A stretch of DNA of 42,343 nt from Bradyrhizobium campsiandrae (GTDB lineage: Bacteria; Pseudomonadota; Alphaproteobacteria; Rhizobiales; Xanthobacteraceae). Numbering within the stretch: position 1 is the stretch's first letter; the number at the start of each line of letters is the position of its first letter. Shown here piece by piece: positions 34,335 through 41,974 of this stretch. The notes under the pieces were generated by a model that did no database searches, was not told the DNA's origin, and was given only the letters and a program-made list of their open reading frames with translations. Where the stretch lies: the NCBI RefSeq assembly GCF_014529705.1, contig NZ_JAANIH010000073.1, positions 1 to 42,343 of the forward strand. The letters run 5' to 3'. A program made the translations under genes and the position numbers.

Positions 34335-35849
34335 TCAACCGGACATCAGCCGGTCGAAGACGGGGGCCGGATCATCAACCTCGACGAGCCGCTTTTCCGA
34401 GATGACCCAAATCCGTGTCGCTACGGCTCGGACAAAGGCGCGATCGTGGCTGACGAGAAGACAGGCCGCACCGTGCGCGATCAACTCGCTCTCCAGCATG
34501 TCCTGCCCGTTGATATCGAGATGATTGGTCGGCTCGTCCAGGAGATAGAAATTCGGCTGCGCCAGACGCAGCAGCAGCATGGCGAGACGCGCTCGCTGGC
34601 CGCCCGAGAGCCGCGAGATGGGTGCAGCCTGGGCGTCGATGCCGACCCCGGCCCCCGCGAGCTGCGAGCGCGTCAGTTGATCCGGAAGACTGCTCAAACG
34701 CTTGACGGCTTCCCAAGGCGTTGCAAACGCGTCGAGCTGAGACAGCGCCTGATCCGAATATCCGAGCTTGAGGCTCGTCGCCCCTCGTATGTCCGGATCC
34801 GACGCGGTAAGTGCCGCCCGCAACCTTTCGACCAGCCGCGTCTTGCCGGTGCCGTTCGCTCCGAGCAGCGCCACTCTGTCGCCGTTCTCGATCCAGCTCG
34901 GTCCGATACGGAACAGAACTCTCCCGTCTGGCGTGGTGATTGCCGTATTGTTGATCGTGACCAGCGCCTTGGCGTGGCTGCCACTGTTGGTCAAGCGGAT
35001 CGTCCCTGCCGAGCGCTCCAGATGCGCTGGTCGGGCGCGCTCTTCGAGTTGGTCGGCGCGCTCAGAGAGCTGCTTGGTCTTGACCACCAGCAGGTCCGAG
35101 CCGGAATTGATGCCGATGTTCTTGAGCTTCGCCGCCTGCTGCCGGAGCGACTTGACCTTGCGCATATCGTTCTCGAACTGCCTTTCCCGCGCAGCATCGC
35201 GTTCTTCCAATGCCTGCACGGCGTGAGAATAGGGCAAGGAAAAATCCGCGCTGTCCTCGGGGCGAAGGAACAAGGTGCGGCTGGTCACGTCATCGAGGAA
35301 CGCCCGGTCATGGCTCGCTGCGACCACCGCGCAGTCGCGAGGCAAGGCCGCGAGAAACCTTTCGAGCACGCCAATCCGGCCGATGTCGAGATGATTGGTC
35401 GGCTCATCCAGCAGCAGCAGATCGGGCTCGACCACGGCGGCTCGTGCCAGCAGCATTGTCCGTTGCCAACCGCCGGACAGGCGGCGAATGGCGCGGCCCC
35501 TTATGGAGTCGTCCACCAGCAGATCATCGAGCAGGACATCGACGCGCCAGCTCTCGATTTCGGCGACATCGGGAGCGAGAGCGTCGCGCACGGCCTCGTG
35601 GAAGCTCAGGGACAGGAGCCGTTCGGGCGGATCTTGCGGGGCGGCCGCCACAATCAGCCCGCGTCTGCGGGTGACGGTGCCGGTGGTGGCATCGTCCTCG
35701 CCCGCCAAAATACGAAGCAGGGACGACTTGCCGCGTCCGTTGGCGGCGACAAGGCCGAGGCGATCGCCTTTGGCGATCGAGAAACTCAGCCCGGTGAAAA
35801 GCGTCTCGACACGCGTCAGAGAAACGTCTTTGATGGCGATAAGGGACAT
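34335..35849 (-). CDS. ABC-F family ATPase
   Basis: A 504-residue soluble protein with two ABC domains and no membrane segments. Domain 1 (about 1-220) has ANGRGKSS for Walker A, LSGGWQRTMLLA and LLLLDEPTNHLDI. A charged linker at about 225-285 (RERQFENDMRKVKSLRQQAAKL) is the inter-domain arm of ABC-F proteins. Domain 2 has GANGTGKTR, LSGGQRARLAMLLL and YLLDEPTNHLDI, then SHDRAFV. ABC-F proteins act on the ribosome, either as translation factors or in antibiotic resistance; which applies cannot be told here. It stands alone and is not obviously linked to either flanking operon. Confidence 0.87.
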   Translation of the reverse strand: MSLIAIKDVSLTRVETLFTGLSFSIAKGDRLGLVAANGRGKSSLLRILAGEDDATTGTVTRRRGLIVAAAPQDPPERLLSLSFHEAVRDALAPDVAEIESWRVDVLLDDLLVDDSIRGRAIRRLSGGWQRTMLLARAAVVEPDLLLLDEPTNHLDIGRIGVLERFLAALPRDCAVVAASHDRAFLDDVTSRTLFLRPEDSADFSLPYSHAVQALEERDAARERQFENDMRKVKSLRQQAAKLKNIGINSGSDLLVVKTKQLSERADQLEERARPAHLERSAGTIRLTNSGSHAKALVTINNTAITTPDGRVLFRIGPSWIENGDRVALLGANGTGKTRLVERLRAALTASDPDIRGATSLKLGYSDQALSQLDAFATPWEAVKRLSSLPDQLTRSQLAGAGVGIDAQAAPISRLSGGQRARLAMLLLRLAQPNFYLLDEPTNHLDINGQDMLESELIAHGAACLLVSHDRAFVRAVATRIWVISEKRLVEVDDPAPVFDRLMSG

Positions 35850-36441
35850 TGCAGTCTCATGGAGTCAGGGCGCGCGATAAAATGCGCAGAAGCGGCTGAC
35901 AACGAGACGGCGATGCGCTCCTTGGTCAGCCCCGCGAGATGAAACGCGGGGCCGAGACAGGTCCTCGGGTTGGATTCTGAAAAGTGTAATAGATCATCGA
36001 TCTTCTCGGGCCTTCAACCTGAGGCATGGGAAATGCTACCAACTCAATCGGGGCAGGGCAAGGCTTTACCTCTGACATGCCTCGGTCAATCATCAATGGC
36101 GAGAACGTCGTTAGAGCTGGATGATCTGGACGTTCCTCGTCGTTCGGACCGTTCGTGCCGATCCTGACTTGGAGCGCGGTGTTGGCGGTGGCCTTTCGTC
36201 CGCTGTTTGCGCCGCGGCAGTTGTGATTTGTGACATGCCGATGTCACTCCGGCAGCGATCGGGTCGTCAAGCAAGCCGTATCTCGTGATGTCCATGCAGG
36301 ATGAGAGCTTCTTAAGTGGGCAGCTCATCTTGACCTGGATCAAGGTTCGTTCTCGCACGGCGCCGTCAATTGTCGGCGCGACGGAGGGCCGATCCGAGGC
36401 GAAGGCGTCCTGGTGCGGGCGGCAGGATCGCGAGCAAATTG
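35850..36441. other. Gene-free interval with an FNR-type box near its right end
   Basis: About 590 bases hold no convincing coding sequence in either direction. Seen within it are a perfect hairpin CCCCGCG (35930-35936) with CGCGGGG (35945-35951) without a T-run, and the FNR/FixK-type box at 36330-36343, which drives the gene at 36442. The middle part (about 35960-36320) shows no recognisable feature. It separates the catabolic island from the nitrogen-fixation side. Confidence 0.5.
36330..36343 (+). promoter_or_regulatory. FNR/FixK-type box
   Basis: TTGACCTGGATCAA matches the FNR/FixK consensus TTGAT-N4-ATCAA with one substitution. Its centre is about 105 bases before the phosphotransacetylase start, leaving room for a class II promoter with a 5' untranslated region of roughly 65 bases. 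It predicts low-oxygen induction. Confidence 0.7.
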
Positions 36442-37404
36442 ATGTCACAGGATACGGCAGATATGCACTCTCCCAGCAAGTACGATAACCTGATCGCCGC
36501 GGCCAGGGCGGTCCCGCCGGCGCCGACCGTCGTCGTGCATCCCTGCGACGAGACGTCGTTGCGGGGCGCCGTCGACAGCGCGGTGGCCGGCATCATCCGG
36601 CCGCTGTTGGTTGGCCCGGAACGCAAGATCAGGGATGTGGCCGCCAGGTTCGCGTTGGATATTTCCGGTTACGAGATCGTCGATGTCGCCCACAGCCATG
36701 ATGCTGCGGCGAAAGGCGTGGAATTGATTCATGCGGCCCGCGGCGAGCTGCTCATGAAGGGCAGCCTGCACACCGACGAGCTGATGCGCGCCGTCACCGC
36801 GAAGGCCGGGGGGCTGCGAACCGACCGGCGCATCAGCCACGTCTTCGTCATGGACGTGCCGGCCTATGCCGAGACCATCTTCGTGACCGATGCCGCGATC
36901 AACATTTTCCCTGATCTCGATGCCAAGCGCGACATCATCCAGAATGCGATTGACCTCTACAACCAGGCCGGCTTCGGCAAGTCGCCGCGCGTTGCCATCC
37001 TGTCTGCCGTGGAGACGGTGACGTCGAAAATTCCGTCCACGATCGAGGCGGCGGCGCTCTGCAAGATGGCGGACCGCGGCCAGATCACGGGCGGCGTGCT
37101 CGATGGACCGCTCGCCTTCGACAATGCGGTTGACCCGGAATCCGCGCGCATCAAGGGTATCAAGTCGGGGGTCGCCGGCCGTGCGCAGATCCTGGTCGTG
37201 CCCGATCTCGAGTCCGGCAACATGCTTGCCAAGAATCTCGCTTATTTCGCCAAGGCCGACGGCGCCGGCATCGTGCTCGGCGCGCGCGTGCCTGTCGTCC
37301 TGACCTCGCGCGCCGATACGCCACGGGCACGGATGGCCTCCTGCGCTCTCGCCGCCCTCTATGCCCAAGCGCGGCGCCAGAAGACGCCGACCGTTGCCGT
37401 GTGA
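36442..37404 (+). CDS. Phosphate acetyl/butyryltransferase
   Basis: A 320-residue PTA/PTB-family enzyme that exchanges acetyl or butyryl groups between CoA and phosphate. Family features are VVVHPCDETSLRGA, LMKGSLHTDELMRAV, RRISHVFVMDVPAY, TDAAINIFPDLDAKRDIIQNA, VAILSAVETV, and the C-terminal SGVAGRAQILVVPDLESGNMLAKNL. It resembles the C-terminal half of the bifunctional enoyl-CoA hydratase/phosphate acetyltransferase proteins, but the hydratase half is absent. An acetate kinase gene usually follows; none is present. ATG 36442 is used; 36463 is a good alternative. The FNR-type box upstream suggests expression under low oxygen. Confidence 0.86.
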   Translation: MSQDTADMHSPSKYDNLIAAARAVPPAPTVVVHPCDETSLRGAVDSAVAGIIRPLLVGPERKIRDVAARFALDISGYEIVDVAHSHDAAAKGVELIHAARGELLMKGSLHTDELMRAVTAKAGGLRTDRRISHVFVMDVPAYAETIFVTDAAINIFPDLDAKRDIIQNAIDLYNQAGFGKSPRVAILSAVETVTSKIPSTIEAAALCKMADRGQITGGVLDGPLAFDNAVDPESARIKGIKSGVAGRAQILVVPDLESGNMLAKNLAYFAKADGAGIVLGARVPVVLTSRADTPRARMASCALAALYAQARRQKTPTVAV

Positions 37405-37477
37405 GCGCCATGGACAGCATTCTCGATCGACTGATCACGCATCCGCGTGTCGGGCTGGGGCGCTGCGGTGCGTGAGG

Positions 37478-37590
37478 TGATGATGGCATATTGCCAGTGT
37501 TTTGCCCGACGGGTCAACATTTTTTTCGTAAAATCAGAATATCTTGCGCGATCAACGCCATGGCTACTGTGCATGGGGTTGTTTCCGAAT
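37478..37590. repeat. Possible Bradyrhizobium-type intergenic repeat
   Basis: This AT-richer stretch, containing GCATATTGCCAGTGTTTTGC and TGCATGGGGTTGTTT, resembles sequence I recall at many gene boundaries in Bradyrhizobium and Rhodopseudomonas genomes, often mis-annotated as a small hypothetical gene. Only one copy is in this window, so repetition cannot be shown here. Confidence 0.35.
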
Positions 37591-37643
37591 TTCCATTTCG
37601 GTCACCCCTGCGGAGGGCCGATGCCGGCATGTCGTTCCAGACG

Positions 37644-37865
37644 CTACGCGGAGCGAGCCGCCGTGGCGCCTAGGTCCTCCAGATGTCGAGCGCGGCGAGC
37701 CGGCCGCTCCTCCAGAATTCGCTTGACCGAATGTGAGCACAACCCGCACCGGACGGTACATCCGAGGCAGCCATAGACCTGCGCGGCCGAGCAAAGCTCG
37801 CCGTCGGTTGATACCACATCCCTGATGTCGTGATCGCTGATGACATTGCAGGAACAAACGATCAT
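37644..37865 (-). CDS. BFD-like [2Fe-2S] ferredoxin
   Basis: A 73-residue protein of the bacterioferritin-associated ferredoxin (BFD) type. C4 and C6 in VCSCNVISD, and C40 and C43 in RCGLCSHSVK, match the four BFD cluster ligands in spacing. Three extra cysteines (C25, C33, C36) are unusual and create a second CxxC just before the ligand pair. It probably transfers electrons or carries an Fe-S cluster. Its ATG overlaps the stop of the YqeB-like gene by four bases, so the two are co-translated from a sigma54-type promoter divergent from fixR-nifA. The C-terminal arginine-rich tail looks unstructured. Confidence 0.82.
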   Translation of the reverse strand: MIVCSCNVISDHDIRDVVSTDGELCSAAQVYGCLGCTVRCGLCSHSVKRILEERPARRARHLEDLGATAARSA

Positions 37866-38698
37866 GCCGGATTCCGTTGCGTGATGCGTCGTGCAGCGTG
37901 GAGCCTGACGGCGGCAATGGTGGCGCTGGCGATGGCGCGTCCGCGGCCGTCCGTTCCGGTCCACTGCGCATCGCGGCCGCGTGGATCGACCTCCACCAGC
38001 TTGACGCCGGCCGGCACATCGCAGCCGTCGCGGGCGATGCCGCGCAGGATGCCGTCGCGCGGCGCGAGCACCGGAACACCGGAGAGATGGCCGAGCACGA
38101 GATCCCGGTATACGCGGGTGCCGATCTCGATCGGCGTGTGCCAGCGTCCGGCGAATTGCGAATAGACGAAGCGTTCCGCACCGACGTCGCCCAGCGAACT
38201 AGCGACGCCGTCGGCCGCATCGGTCCAGCGCGTGTCTGTGATCAGCCCGATCTTGCCGGGCCTTGTCTCGACTGCGACATCGCAATTGGAGTTCGTCGAG
38301 AAGCCGGGGCCGAGCCCGATGGTCAAGCGGGCGAGCCGCCGAAGGTCGGGCGTGATCCGGTGCTTCTGCAGGCGCGCATCGATCAGAAGGTCGATGTGAC
38401 GTACCGGCAGCAGATCAAGCAGCCCGAGCCAGGTCACCATGATTTGCGGCGGCCGGCCCAGCGCCTGATAGACCTGCACGCCGTCGTCGACGCGTTCCGC
38501 CACCAACGTCTCGAGCTGTACGGTGTCGGTGTACAGCGCGTCGTGAAAGGCCATCTTGCGCCGGATCACCGGTGGATCCGGATCGTGCGACAGCACCACG
38601 CAATATCCGGCGCGGACGAGTTGAATGCCGACAGCGGAGGCGATCTCATTGGTGCCGAGGATAACAGCAAAGAGTCGTTGGTCGTTCGGCTGGGACAT
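37862..38698 (-). CDS. YqeB/EF2563-family protein (molybdenum hydroxylase maturation type)
   Basis: A 278-residue protein of the family found with selenium-dependent molybdenum hydroxylases. A Rossmann-like start (FAVILGTNEIASAVGIQLVRAGY) leads to PVIRRKMAFHDALY, LLIDARLQKH, and IGLGPGFSTNSNCDVAVETRPG. The C-terminal half carries VLAPRDGILRGI, DVPAGVKLVEVDPRG and a final alpha-helical segment. No molybdenum hydroxylase genes are nearby. Instead it is coupled to a BFD-like protein and has a -24/-12 promoter facing away from fixR-nifA. A role in molybdenum or Fe-S handling for nitrogenase is inferred, not shown. Confidence 0.8.
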   Translation of the reverse strand: MSQPNDQRLFAVILGTNEIASAVGIQLVRAGYCVVLSHDPDPPVIRRKMAFHDALYTDTVQLETLVAERVDDGVQVYQALGRPPQIMVTWLGLLDLLPVRHIDLLIDARLQKHRITPDLRRLARLTIGLGPGFSTNSNCDVAVETRPGKIGLITDTRWTDAADGVASSLGDVGAERFVYSQFAGRWHTPIEIGTRVYRDLVLGHLSGVPVLAPRDGILRGIARDGCDVPAGVKLVEVDPRGRDAQWTGTDGRGRAIASATIAAVRLHAARRITQRNPA

Positions 38699-38757
38699 TT
38701 GAAACCACGGTTGCAGAGAAACGTGCAGCAAGGCGCGAACCCGCCTGGAACGGGAAG

Positions 38758-38773
38758 AGCAAGAGGCGGGCCA
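38758..38773 (-). promoter_or_regulatory. Sigma54 -24/-12 promoter for the YqeB-like/BFD operon
   Basis: On the minus strand TGGCCCGCCTCTTGCT matches the TGGCACG-N4-TTGCW consensus with one substitution and exact GG-GC spacing. Transcription would start near 38747, about 50 bases before the YqeB-like start codon. Confidence 0.72.
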
Positions 38774-38881
38774 TTTGGAACGATTGAAAAAGAGCTCTCA
38801 ACTGCCGATCAACATTCACGAAGCCGTCGCGGGCCCGTCTGGTCCGAAAGCAAACGCGAGCGTGTTGCAAACCTTGCATCG

Positions 38882-38897
38882 TGTCGAAAAGCCGACA
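38882..38897. promoter_or_regulatory. NifA-type upstream activator site TGT-N10-ACA
   Basis: TGTCG-AAAAGC-CGACA fits the NifA site exactly and is a 5-base inverted repeat. It is about -142 for the minus-strand promoter, a normal NifA distance, and about -66 for fixR, which is close. It also partly matches the RegR-box consensus as I recall it, read in reverse. Confidence 0.6.
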
Positions 38898-38929
38898 TCG
38901 AGCAGAAGAAACCGCAACGATTGGGGGCG

Positions 38930-38945
38930 TGGCCCAATTCCTGCA
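38930..38945 (+). promoter_or_regulatory. Sigma54 -24/-12 promoter of fixR-nifA
   Basis: TGGCCCAATTCCTGCA has GG and GC at the exact -24/-12 spacing; differences from consensus are at the less conserved positions. The start point would be near 38956, 45 bases before the fixR start codon. A sigma54 promoter at this place is established for B. japonicum fixR-nifA. Confidence 0.75.
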
Positions 38946-39000
38946 AAGTCGGCCCAGTCGTAATTGTCGGGCGTCCGGTCGGACGCAGTGAGGAGCTGAC

Positions 39001-39840
39001 GTGACGCTCGATCTGCTGGATCGCGATGCTGCGCCGGGTGGTGCGTCTGCGCCTGATGTTGCGCTGTGCCCGTTTCATGGCGACAAGTCGCGCGCACAAG
39101 GCCGCGAACGGAAGACGCTGGTGCTGACAGGTGCGTCGCGCGGCATCGGTCATGCGACGGGAAAACTGTTCTCCGAGGCCGGCTGGCGGATCATCACGTG
39201 CTCCCGGCAGCCCTTCGATGGCGAGCGATGTCCTTGGGATTCCGGGACGGACAACCATGTGCAGGTCGAGTTGAGCGACCATCGTGCCCTGCCGCGCGCG
39301 GTTGCCGAGATCAAGGAGCGGCTCGAGGGCGGACCGCTGCATGCGTTGATCAACAATGCCGGCATTTCACCCAAGGCCGCCGACGGCTCGCGGCTCAATT
39401 CGATGACGACGCCGGTGGAAACCTGGATGAGCGTGTTCCACGTCAACCTGCTGGCGCCGATCTTGTTTGCGCAGGGCCTCGTGGAGGAATTGAAGCGCGC
39501 CGCCGGTTCGATCGTCAACGTCACCTCGATTGTGGGCTCGCGGGTGCATCCGTTTGCCGGCACCGCCTATGCGACATCGAAAGCGGCGCTCGCCTGTCTC
39601 ACCCGCGAGATGGCGCATGACTACGCGCCGTTCGGAATTCGCGTCAACGCCATTGCGCCCGGCGAGATCAAGACCGATATCCTGTCGCCGGAGACAGAGG
39701 CCAAGCTGGCGCCGATCATCCCGCTGCATCGGGTCGGCACACCCGACGAGGTCGCCAAGGTGATCTTCTTCCTGTGTTCGGATGCGGCCAGCTACGTCAC
39801 AGGTGCAGAAGTACCGATCAACGGAGGACAGCACGTGTGA
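39001..39840 (+). CDS. fixR: FixR, SDR-family protein upstream of nifA
   Basis: A 279-residue short-chain dehydrogenase with an N-terminal extension (DVALCPFHGDKS) before the NAD motif TGASRGIGHATG. It has NNAGISPK, the catalytic Ser in NVTSIVGS, YATSKAALA and APGEIKTDIL. Length and position directly upstream of nifA identify it as FixR. Its enzymatic substrate is unknown and in B. japonicum it is not essential for fixation. The start is GTG 39001 behind AGGAG. It is preceded by a sigma54-type promoter and followed by an FNR-type box before nifA. Confidence 0.9.
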   Translation: MTLDLLDRDAAPGGASAPDVALCPFHGDKSRAQGRERKTLVLTGASRGIGHATGKLFSEAGWRIITCSRQPFDGERCPWDSGTDNHVQVELSDHRALPRAVAEIKERLEGGPLHALINNAGISPKAADGSRLNSMTTPVETWMSVFHVNLLAPILFAQGLVEELKRAAGSIVNVTSIVGSRVHPFAGTAYATSKAALACLTREMAHDYAPFGIRVNAIAPGEIKTDILSPETEAKLAPIIPLHRVGTPDEVAKVIFFLCSDAASYVTGAEVPINGGQHV

Positions 39841-39880
39841 TCAAGTGGCCGGCGCCGATCGCAAAAGAAACTTCGTCGAT

Positions 39881-39894
39881 TTGATCCGGATCAA
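39881..39894 (+). promoter_or_regulatory. Perfect FNR/FixK box between fixR and nifA
   Basis: TTGATCCGGATCAA is a perfect palindrome of the FNR/FixK class. TAAATT at 39936-39941 lies where a -10 element is expected if the box sits near -61.5 (class I). It would give nifA its own low-oxygen promoter within the 255 bases before its preferred start. Confidence 0.75.
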
Positions 39895-40095
39895 TGCGGC
39901 GATCCCGCTTTCGCGCGTGACCCCCATTCCGAAGGTAAATTCCGCGAAACGGATGACAAAGCGAGCACGTGCGATGGAATCTTTTTGCAGCGATGCTGAC
40001 AAGTTGAGCGCGACTCCCGACACGACATGAATCAGAATACGACAAATTCCAAAGAAGGCCGCGGGGAGGATCTAACAGGCAACGGAGATTCCGTC

Positions 40096-41829
40096 ATGCT
40101 GCACGCTGCTCCTTTGATTGAACGCTCTCCCGCCGATCAGATCGCGCCGATCGTGCCGCTGAACGAAATCGCGCTGACCGGCATTTTCGAGATTTCCAAG
40201 ATATTGACGGCGCCGACGCGGCTTGAGACGACACTGGCGAACGTCATTAACCTCCTGCAATCGTTTCTGCAGATGCGCCACGGCGTCGTCGCGCTGCTCT
40301 CCGACGACGGCATCCCCGATCTTGCGGTGGGGGCCGGCTGGAGCGAGGGCAGCGATGAGCGCTATCGCGGACGGTTGCCGCAAAAGGCGGTCGACCAGAT
40401 CGTCGCGACCGCAATGCCGCTGGTTGCGGAAAATATTGCGACCCATCCCGCCTTCAGCCCGGCGGATGTCGAGACCCTGGGCGCCTCGGACACCACGCGT
40501 GTGTCATTCATCGGCGTGCCGATCCGCATCGATTCCAAGGTCGTCGGCACGCTGACGATCGACCGGGTCTGGGACGAGCGCCCGATGTACCGGTTCGATT
40601 CGGACGTCCGCCTCCTGACCATGATCGCCAATCTGGTCGGCCAGACCGTGAAGCTGCACCGCGTCGTCGCGCAGGACCGCGAGCGGCTGATGCACGAGAG
40701 CTATCGGCTGCAGAAGGAGCTGTCCGAGCTGAAGCCGACGCGCGATCGCCGCAGGGTTCAGGTCGAAGGCATCATCGGCGACAGCCCGGCCCTGCGCGGG
40801 CTGCTGGAAAAGATCGCGGTGGTGGCGAAGTCGAACTCGACGGTGCTGCTGCGCGGCGAATCCGGCACCGGCAAGGAGTTGATCGCAAAGGCCATTCACG
40901 AATTGTCGCCGCGGTCGAAGCGTCCCTTCATCAAGATCAATTGCGCGGCTCTGCCGGAATCGGTGCTGGAGTCCGAGCTGTTCGGCCACGAGAAGGGCGC
41001 CTTTACGGGGGCGCTGAACTCCCGCAAGGGCAGGTTCGAGCTCGCCGACAAGGGCACCCTGTTCCTGGACGAGATCGGCGAGATCTCGGCCTCGTTCCAG
41101 GCCAAGCTCCTTCGGGTGCTACAGGAGCAGGAATTCGAACGGGTCGGCGGCAATCAGACCATCAAGGTCGACGTCCGCGTCATCGCCGCGACCAATCGCA
41201 ATCTGGAAGAGGCGGTCGCGCGCAACGAATTCCGCGCCGATCTCTATTATCGCATCAGCGTGGTGCCGATGATGCTGCCGCCACTGCGCGAGCGGCGCAG
41301 TGACATTCCGCTACTGGCCAATGAGTTCCTAAAGAACTTCAACAGCGAGAACGGCCGCGCGCTGAGCTTCGATCGGCACGCGATCGAGGTCTTGATGAGC
41401 TGCGGCTTCCCCGGCAACGTGCGCGAGCTCGAGAATTGCGTACAGCGCACGGCGACGCTGGCGCCGGGCCCGGAAATCGTCCGGAACGATTTCGCCTGCT
41501 GTCACAGCCAGTGCCTGTCTGCGATGTTGTGGAACGGGACATCGGAAAGCACGCAACAGCGCTCGCTGCCGATCGTGCCGCTGACCGTGCTTCCTTCAAA
41601 TGTTCCGCGCGAGAGGGTTGCCGGCGGATCTCCGCCGCCGGCCGAGCCGGTGGGGGCGGGCGGCGCGGCCGGGTCGCTGGCCGGCAGTGTGACTGACCGC
41701 GACAGCGTCGTCGCCGCCATGGAGAAGTCCGGCTGGGTTCAGGCCAAGGCCGCTCGCCTGCTCGGCCTTACCCCGCGGCAGATCGGCTACGCGCTGAAGA
41801 AGCACGGCATCGAGGTCAAGCGGCTCTGA
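40096..41829 (+). CDS. nifA: NifA, sigma54-dependent activator of nif genes
   Basis: A 577-residue enhancer-binding protein. A GAF domain is at about residues 20-185. The AAA+ domain has Walker A GESGTGKE, the sigma54-contact loop GAFTGA and FLDEIGE. The oxygen-sensing cysteines form C-X11-C (SCGFPGNVRELENC) then C-X4-C in ACCHSQC, the pattern of directly oxygen-sensitive rhizobial NifA. A Gly/Ala/Pro-rich linker leads to a C-terminal Fis-type HTH (AKAARLLGLTPRQIGYALKK). Start 40096 has GGAGA at good spacing; the frame is open to ATG 40027, which lacks a ribosome site. Confidence 0.93.
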   Translation: MLHAAPLIERSPADQIAPIVPLNEIALTGIFEISKILTAPTRLETTLANVINLLQSFLQMRHGVVALLSDDGIPDLAVGAGWSEGSDERYRGRLPQKAVDQIVATAMPLVAENIATHPAFSPADVETLGASDTTRVSFIGVPIRIDSKVVGTLTIDRVWDERPMYRFDSDVRLLTMIANLVGQTVKLHRVVAQDRERLMHESYRLQKELSELKPTRDRRRVQVEGIIGDSPALRGLLEKIAVVAKSNSTVLLRGESGTGKELIAKAIHELSPRSKRPFIKINCAALPESVLESELFGHEKGAFTGALNSRKGRFELADKGTLFLDEIGEISASFQAKLLRVLQEQEFERVGGNQTIKVDVRVIAATNRNLEEAVARNEFRADLYYRISVVPMMLPPLRERRSDIPLLANEFLKNFNSENGRALSFDRHAIEVLMSCGFPGNVRELENCVQRTATLAPGPEIVRNDFACCHSQCLSAMLWNGTSESTQQRSLPIVPLTVLPSNVPRERVAGGSPPPAEPVGAGGAAGSLAGSVTDRDSVVAAMEKSGWVQAKAARLLGLTPRQIGYALKKHGIEVKRL

Positions 41830-41836
41830 CCCCGAC

Positions 41837-41852
41837 TGTCGCAGATGCGACA
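41837..41852 (+). promoter_or_regulatory. NifA upstream activator site 1
   Basis: TGTCGCAGATGCGACA fits TGT-N10-ACA and is a near-perfect palindrome. It is about 98 bases before the expected fdxN transcription start, a standard NifA distance. It begins eight bases after the nifA stop. Confidence 0.82.
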
Positions 41853-41855
41853 TGC

Positions 41856-41871
41856 TGTCGGGGCCACGACA
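41856..41871 (+). promoter_or_regulatory. NifA upstream activator site 2
   Basis: TGTCGGGGCCACGACA is a second TGT-N10-ACA site, 19 bases centre to centre from the first, about -79 from the expected start. Tandem sites usually give strong NifA-dependent activation. Confidence 0.8.
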
Positions 41872-41916
41872 ACCGGATCCGAGAAAATTATCGTTGAATT
41901 TCCGAGGCTTCACGAT

Positions 41917-41931
41917 TGGCACGACGCTTGA
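41917..41931 (+). promoter_or_regulatory. Sigma54 -24/-12 promoter of fdxN-sufB
   Basis: TGGCACGACGCTTGA matches the consensus TGGCACG-N4-TTGC at every defined position except the final C, which is A. The -24 half is perfect. The predicted start is near 41943, 32 bases before the ferredoxin ATG. Confidence 0.7.
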
Positions 41932-41974
41932 AGAGAGATGCTCGACGGCATTGCCCATTCAAGGAGTCGAACAC

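Larger units (their letters stand above)
38699..39000. promoter_or_regulatory. Divergent regulatory region between the YqeB-like operon and fixR-nifA
   Basis: Three hundred gene-free bases carry two opposed -24/-12 elements and one NifA-type site between them, listed separately. In B. japonicum the fixR-nifA operon is activated by RegR at a site near -68 and by NifA through sigma54. The palindrome at 38882-38897 is about -66 from the expected fixR start point, so it is positioned like the RegR-dependent site. Confidence 0.7.

Noticed and set aside
35930..35951. Hairpin CCCCGCG/CGCGGGG as a terminator
   Set aside because: No T-run follows on either strand and it is about 80 bases upstream of the ABC-F start, not after a gene.
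37544..37555. TTGCGCGATCAA as an FNR/FixK box
   Set aside because: The spacing is two bases too short for a TTGAT-N4-ATCAA site and the left half is poor.
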